The translations under genes were made by a program, and so were the position numbers. Below the pieces are notes generated by a model that was not told the DNA's origin, made no database searches, and saw only the letters and a program-made list of their open reading frames with translations. A stretch of DNA of 64,000 nt, taken from contig CAMTDV010000017.1 of assembly GCA_947069175.1 (NCBI GenBank), forward strand, positions 47,377,137-47,441,136, written 5' to 3'. Shown here one piece after another: positions 58,092 through 64,000 of the stretch; within the stretch, counting starts at the first letter, position 1; each line of letters begins with the position of its first letter. This DNA comes from Scalesia atractyloides (taxonomy: Eukaryota > Streptophyta > Magnoliopsida > Asterales > Asteraceae).

Positions 58092-61000
58092 ATGGGCACG
58101 TCCGTCAAACCCCCGAAGTTAATGAGTATGGACGAGTACGAAGGATGGAAGGAGAAGTTCAGTTATTGGGTTCAAGCCATGCATTTCCAAAGCTGGGTGG
58201 CTATTGAGAAAGGTTATGTTATTCCATTAGACGAGAATCAGCAAGTTCTGGAAAAGTACAAGTACACCACAATACAAAAAGATGAGTTCATTGCTGAGAA
58301 AAAGATGATCACTCATTATACAATCCGTTAAAGAGGATATTTTGGTCTTATTTCCCAAATACACGACTGCGAGATAGCTATGGTTATCACTGCAAAAGAA
58401 ATACCAAGGAAGCGCAGAGATGATCAAGAGTAAAAAAGCTCTTATCTTGAAGGAATTCGATATCTTCACCATGTTGAAGGGCGAGACAATGAAACAGATG
58501 ATTGAGCGTTTTTGTCATCTGAAAGTCCAAATGAGGAGACACGGTCTTGAGAAGACAGAAACAGAGTACATCGATAAGCTTGCAGATGCGTTACCTGACG
58601 GAGAATGGACTACCTATCTCATGGTATTGAAAGAAAGTCACAACTGGGAATTCTTTAAGCTTGCTACATTCATCTACAAACTTGAAGGTCATGAGATGGA
58701 ACTTCTCAAGATCGCAAAGTCGAAGAATGCTATCATTGTTCAAGATGTTGGTCTGTATTACAAGAATGGAATGCAAGATAACATTTCAAGCCTAAAGATA
58801 CAAACAGCATTCAGTGCAAATATGAAATCTTCACCACAGAATTAGAACCAATCATATCCACAATATGATCAAAGTCCACAGAGTTCTTCGTTTCGAGCAC
58901 TGGTTCAAATTCTTCATATCAGAGTCAAGCAAATCAGAATCAACAAACAAATTCAGATCCGAATGTGTACAAGTGTAACATTGCTGTCAATCTAAACAAT
59001 GTTGTTTCTGAGCAAGTTGCAAAACAACACATGGCACTTCTCGCCACAATTCTATAATCGTATGAAAGTCTGGTAGCAGGGAAAATTGGCAATCCTGAAA
59101 TGACCGCAGAAGACTACGATCAGGTGGACGAAGAAGAGCTTGAACTGACGGACATTAAATGGTCCTTGGCTTCTATCATTCGAAGGGTGACAAAGTTTGT
59201 TGCATTCACAGGCCGAGATATCGGAAATTCAAGCAACAAGCTAGGGTTCGACAAAACAAAGGTCACTTGTTTCAGATACCGATAGAAAGGGCATTTCAAG
59301 AGGGAATGCAAAAATCCTGAAGCAACGGGCAATCAGAGTCCATTTGAGGTGGAAACGAATACTACAAGAAGTCGCTTCAGTATAAACCATTTCTGAAAAA
59401 GACTCAAGTTGAGATTCAAGAGAAACATCCAACAATACTGAGAAGGTAATGGTTGCTACCAACGAAGATGATGGTTTCGATTGGAATTCTTGGAAAGAAA
59501 ACAGGAGTTGCATTGATGGCTGAGATCGTTGAAGATACTTCTGCCAAAGACGCAGCAGCAATGGAGAATACTCTACTGGAACAGTATCTGCAACAACAGG
59601 AAGAAGAGGAGATGTATCTTCACATGAAGACACAGGGTATTTTAACGCCTAATTCAACTTCTAGTTTTGCAGGTAACTTTGATGGAAGTTCTCAAGAGCA
59701 AGTGATCGAGGAGAAATCGAATGATAAAGTTATCATTGATGTTGCTCAAGAAGTGAATGCTGAAAACCTCACGGACATTACCAATAAAGCTGTGATGGCA
59801 AATCTAACCAAGGTAGGTCCAGAGGTAAAGGAAGTTGTCAAAGTGCAAGTTGTGGAGGTTGTCAAACCTTGCCCAAAATGTACCGAGCCGTGTGCTAAAT
59901 GCGCTGAAAAATCACAAATCATCGCTGAACTCAATGTACATAATGAACATTTCAAATACGATTATCGTATAATGAAGGAAGCGTATGACAAAATGAAAGA
60001 TGATTATGGCAGGCTCGATAGAAATAATATTGAAAAACATGATACTGTAAGGATGTTGAAAGGTACAGTAATGGATAAACAAAAAGCAATTAATATCTAC
60101 ATTAACACCATTGCTGAAACCAAACAACAACTCTAGGACATGAAAATTGAAACAGAACGTGTTCAACAACTTTTAAGAAGTTACACAACTAACGCTTATG
60201 TCATCGATCATATTCTTCCTACGATCTCGTCGGAAGAAAATGATAAAAGGTCTAAAAAGAAAAATGGTAGAGAATACGGCAATGTTCCTCCACCCCTATG
60301 CGAGAAGTATTGTCGCAAAACTGTTGATGGGATGGATAAGGCACTCAACATTGAGTTGTTATCTGAAAAGAAAAATGAGTTGCCGGAGAACATTGATGTA
60401 ATCTATACTACATCAGATGATGACAATAATGCGGTGGTTAAAAATGTGGTTGAAAACATTCTGAATAATTTTGATGATGGCAGCTTTGAGAGCGCCACCT
60501 CGAGTTTGAACAGTTCTAACACAAAATCCGAAGATGACGATACATCATCGGAAGATGATCTATGTGATGATCCTAAGTTGTCATGTACAAGGTTAAGGAA
60601 TCTGATAGATTATACTTTGATGACAGTTTTGCGATTCGGAATGTCAAAGAAGATCAATTGGATAAATTGTTCAAACTGGTTGAAGTAACATCAGATGATC
60701 TGGAGAAAAATGAAAGGAAATTCTATTCTATTCTAAACCCAAAAGAAATTACAATAACTACTGAAGGAATGGTGGTGATCATCTGGAAAACCGGAGAGCT
60801 GAGTTAGGTTTAGATGTGGAAGAAGAACCGGTTAAGAAAAAGTCACCATTTCACAAGTACAAAGATAAAAACATGAAATTCGTTTATGGGACAAACACGG
60901 TTCAAGAAGAGAGTTTGACCAGAAAACAATCAAACGATGAATTTAAGAAACAGAAAGAACTTCGAGATAAGGCGAAAGCCACAAGTGGTGTAAAATCCAC

Positions 61001-61565
61001 TAGTGGACACTCACATGATGATTGGACTTGCTTCAAGTGCAACGTAGTTGGTCATATTGCACGCAAGTGTCCGAAGTCTAAACCAGCTTATCTTCGAAGG
61101 AAAGAAAGTTCAGATGTTGTAAAACTAAAGCAACCAGAGTTTATAAAACTTGCAACGAGTTTGAAAAGAAATGAATCAAAACCTGAAGTTAAACCTAAAA
61201 CTGAAAAGAAATTTGAAAACTCAACTTTTGAAATAGGTGAAACTTCTAGGGCAAACAAATCACGGTTTTACATCAAAAAGGCAAATATAAAATCACAAGC
61301 CTGGATTGCTAAGAAAAAGTCAACAGCATCTGAGGTTATCAAGTCTAAGCTTGTTAAGACTGATAACAAGAAAGAATCAAAGTCTGAGATCAAAAGTGAA
61401 ACTGTCAAATCTATAAGTGGTAATGAATCTTCAAAAGGCAAAAAGAAAGTAAATTTTGAAAATATAAACGACAGTGGAGGCTCAGATGGAGATTATGAAG
61501 ATGATTACCAAGATTTCTATCCAAAACCCAAGACCAAAAAGGCTTGGGTCACGCTCTTTAACTAG
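58092..61565 (+). pseudogene. gag: Gag of element E, very long and broken
   Basis: The start is at about 58092 (TSVKPPKLMSMDEYEGWKEK). A frame break at about 58325 is followed by 58420-58845, with MLKGETMKQMIERFCHLKVQ (UBN2-type gag). 59100-59285 ends TCFRYR, at a knuckle whose CX2C is lost. 59453-60136 has VVKPCPKCTEPCAKCAEKSQ, shared with D, and a long coiled-coil region. 60140-60807 is acidic (SEDDDTSSEDDLCDDP). 60816-61565 carries a complete knuckle, CFKCNVVGHIARKC, then a Lys-rich tail ending TKKAWVTLFN and TAG. The 3.4-kb length is unusual for copia gag; two knuckle regions about 1.7 kb apart suggest a duplication or fusion. At least five frame breaks are present. Confidence 0.82.
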
Positions 61566-61575
61566 ATTTTAACAT

Positions 61576-62763
61576 GTGCAGGGGCTCCAGAGATCCGTAC
61601 TTTCAAAGTGGATTCTGGATAGTGGAGCATCCAGGCATATGGCGGGAATGAAAGCTCTTTTGTTTGACATAAAAGCTATCAACAGTGGATATGTTGGATT
61701 TGCTGGTAATCAGGGTGGAAGGATAGTCACCGAAGGAAAACTTTCCAATAGCGTTGTATCATTTGATCGTGTGAACTACATTGCAGAGCTGGAAAACAAT
61801 CTTCTGAGCATATCGCAGATTTGTGACAAACAGTTCACGGTGCATTTCAATGACAAAGAATGTATTATTCTGAAGCCAGGTTTTAAAATACCTGATGAGT
61901 GGATTCTGATGCGAGCCCCGTGCGAGAATGATATATATGTCATAAAGATGGGTGTTGCTACCACTTCATCAAAATCAGCGCAACTTTGGCATCGAAAAAT
62001 GGGGCACATTCATTTATGAAAAATGAATTTCTTGGTTCATAATGATCTGGTAGAAGGTGTGAACTTACGGAGCTTCCATATGACTGATCACTGTCTAGAA
62101 TGTAAAAAGGGGAAGCAGATCAAAAAGTCACATCCGAAAATTCTGAACTCAATTAAGTTGCCGCTCGAACGTCTTCACTTGGATTTATTCGGTCCAGTGA
62201 ATGTTCGAAGTATTACAGGAGACTTATATTGCTTGGTCGTCACATATGACTATTCTAGATATTCGTGGGTATTCTTTCAAGAATCAAAGGATGAAACGTT
62301 CGAAAATTTGGTGATTCTTTTCAAGAAACTCGAGAATCTTTATCATCTGCCTGTCAGACGCATTCGCAGTGACAATGGCACAGAGTTCAAGAATAATAAG
62401 ATGAGAGAATTTTGCAATGCAAAAGGGATTCTACACGAATTCAGTGCACCGTATACTCCGCAACAAAACGGTGTAGCTGAGAGGAAGAACAAAACCTTAA
62501 TCGAAACAGCAAGAACCATGCTTGCGGATTCGAAACTTCTTGTCAGTTTCTGGAGAGAAGCGGTTGTAGCGGCTTGTTACACACTAAACAGGGTCTTAAC
62601 TGTCAAACCAACAAAGAAGACATGTTTTGAAATGATCAACCGACGGAAACCAAATTTGAAGTTTCTAGAGCCATTTGGAGCGCCATGTACTGTAATCGAT
62701 CAAGATGGTAAATTGGAGCCAAATCGCTTGAAGGTTTCTTTGTCAGATATGCGAGTCCGCTAA
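61576..62763 (+). pseudogene. pol: Protease and integrase of element E pol
   Basis: One frame is open from 61576 to 62763 except for a TGA at 62017, where Arg (CGA) would fit (HIHL-stop-KMNFLVHNDL). Protease site: WILDSGASRHMAGMKAL. Gag-pre-integrase and HHCC: LWHRKMGHIHL, CLECKKGKQIKKSH. Integrase core: LHLDLFGPVN (first Asp), IRSDNGTEFKNNKM (second Asp), PQQNGVAERKNKTL (Glu), then ACYTLNRVLTVKPTKKTCFE and LEPFGAPCTVID. All catalytic residues are present, so apart from the single stop this is the best-preserved pol segment in the window. The start follows GTGCAGGGGCTCC, 20 bases after the gag TAG. Confidence 0.9.
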
Positions 62764-63555
62764 GACGTGTATATATTCCCTCGTTGAGAAAAGTAACTGA
62801 AGTACAACATGTGGATTGCTTTAACTATACGGATCCTATTCAAAGAAGAGGCGACGCATGGTTGTTCAACTATCAAGATCTTTGGAAGTCATTCGACTTG
62901 CCGGAAGAACCGTCTGAAGAAGAAATTGCAGCGTTATGTTATCTCCAACAGTCGGTGAATCAACCCAATTGTGGTTAATCAACCCACGTTGGACACTTCA
63001 TCTTCCAAAGCAGGTCCGAGTAATAGCGGTGTTCAAGTTGAAAACGTTTCTGAAGGAGAAGTAACACCTACTATAACTCAATCGAATGATTCTTTAGAAC
63101 TAGGAAATGCAACAACAGTGACAAGTATGCCTCAGAATCAGAATTCTGACTCTGATGAAGCGTCAACATTTGATGCTTCTGGTGAATCCTCATCGGATAA
63201 AGAAGTTGAGCAGATATCTAACATGTTGAATCAATCTGCTAGCCCGAGCAATCAGAATGAAGCTTCATCTAGTGCTCCTAATGTTGATTTAAACAGTGAT
63301 CTGAATGTTTCAAATCAGCAAAGCTCAGCTGATATTCCTAGTGAAGAAATGACGCGATCATATTCATACCATCCTTCAACGAATATCGTTGGTGAATTAC
63401 AAACTGGTGTGCGTACACGAAGCCAAATCAATAAAGCACTTAGTTGTTTCTACACTCGAGTTGCTCAAACTCAAGACTACTGCTACTATTCATGTTTCAT
63501 TTCTCAAATAGAGCCAAAACTGTTAATGAAGCTCTGGGTGACGAGAACTGGGTGA
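62764..63555 (+). pseudogene. pol: Integrase C-terminus and linker of element E
   Basis: 62784-62978 (DPIQRRGDAWLFNYQDLWKS) and the Ser/Asn/Gln-rich 62971-63555 form the variable linker between integrase and reverse transcriptase. The end of the second piece contains GELQTGVRTRSQINKALSCF, the usual lead-in to copia reverse transcriptase. Frame breaks occur near 62763, 62975 and 63530. The low-complexity acidic segment has no enzymatic motif. Confidence 0.75.
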
Positions 63556-64000
63556 TAGCAATGCAAGAGGAACTATTACAATTTGAGAAATTGGGTGTTT
63601 GGAAGCTTGTAGACTTACCACCGAAGCAGAAAGCTATAGATACAAAGTGGGTCTTCAAGTGTAAAAGAGACGATCGGGGTGTAATAGTCAGAAACAAAGC
63701 TCGGTTGGTTGTCAAAGGTTTCCACCAGCAAGAGGGTATTGATTACACAGAAGTATATGCACCGGTTGCACGATTAGAGGCTATCCGCATTTTCCTCGCG
63801 TTCGCAGCTTGGAAAGGTTTTAAGGTGTACCAGCTGGATGTAAAATTTGCATTTCTCTACGGTAAACTTGGTGAACAAGTGTACGTCGGCCAACACTGGG
63901 GTTCGTCGATCCGCTGAACAAGAACAAAGCTTATCTCCTAGACAAAGCCTTATACGGATTACACCAAGCCCCGAGAGCTTGGTACGAGACGTTATCGCAA
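63444..64000 (+). pseudogene. pol: Reverse transcriptase of element E, N-terminal part
   Basis: The open part to 63917 carries NEALGDENWVIAMQEELLQF, AIDTKWVFKCKRDDRGVIVR, NKARLVVKGFHQQEGIDYTE, PVARLEAIRIFLAFAAWKGF and VYQLDVKFAFLYGKLGEQVY, with the first catalytic Asp in QLDVK. A one-base slip near 63885 leads to a stop, while another frame goes on with VDPLNKNKAYLLDKALYGLH and QAPRAWYETL to the window end. The YVDD box lies beyond the window. Confidence 0.88.

Larger units (their letters stand above)
56914..64000 (+). mobile_element. Element E: Ty1/copia element, 3' part outside the window
   Basis: 5' LTR (56914-57351), initiator tRNA-Met primer site, a leader with palindromes, a very long gag region, protease, integrase, linker and the beginning of reverse transcriptase, all on the plus strand. 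Integrase precedes reverse transcriptase, so it is copia. The 5' flank is AGTAT (56909-56913); the 3' end is not in the window. The gag start and the palindrome motif tie it to element D, which lacks pol. Stops and frameshifts are scattered, including one CGA-to-TGA at 62017. Confidence 0.9.

Overview
This is repeat-dominated plant nuclear DNA. Nearly all of it is a nest of Ty1/copia and Ty3/gypsy LTR retrotransposons, plus one Helitron and one short hAT element. The long LTRs, tRNA-Met-type primer sites, a chromodomain gypsy element and copia elements with a large extra ORF after pol point to a large-genome eudicot. From the general look of the proteins I would guess Asteraceae, but that is inference. 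I see no intact host gene. The only host-gene trace I can name is a broken exon of an eIF5-mimic (BZW/W2-domain) protein inside the Helitron.

Layout. Copia element A' (plus strand, SIRE/Maximus-like) is the outermost layer. Its 5' part lies left of the window; its visible parts are 26276-34546 and 52722-53760. Element A, of the same family but on the minus strand, occupies 1-26275 and appears to sit inside the A' gag. A is itself split twice. Element D (1220-5895, minus, gag-only copia, target-site duplication GCTTT) lies in its third ORF. Element B (10755-20481, plus, gag-only gypsy with 3.2-kb LTRs) lies in its reverse transcriptase. Element C (34547-52721, minus, Tekay-like chromovirus, duplication CATAT) lies in the A' third ORF. 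The 5' LTR of C carries a Helitron (44286-50952) in a (TA)n tract and a 1,020-bp hAT element (51190-52209, 8-bp duplication GCCGTAAG). After 3.15 kb of non-coding DNA (53761-56913), element E (56914 to beyond 64000, plus, copia) begins; its gag is related to that of D.

How the parts relate. None of the elements looks able to move alone, since every coding region has stops, frameshifts or deletions. D and B keep LTRs, primer site, polypurine tract and a gag remnant but no pol, so they would depend on autonomous relatives; E is a possible relative of D. Nesting gives a relative order: A' first, then A and C into A', then D and B into A, and the Helitron and hAT element into C. Several stops are C-to-T or G-to-A changes, as expected for old methylated repeats.

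The least ordinary signals are: arrays of about 16-bp palindromes (AAGTTCG-NN-CGAACTT) in the LTRs and leaders of D and E; a second, unrelated palindromic tandem array in the B LTRs; a very large uncharacterised third ORF shared by A and A'; a possible in-frame intron in the C gag; and the Helitron with captured exon fragments.
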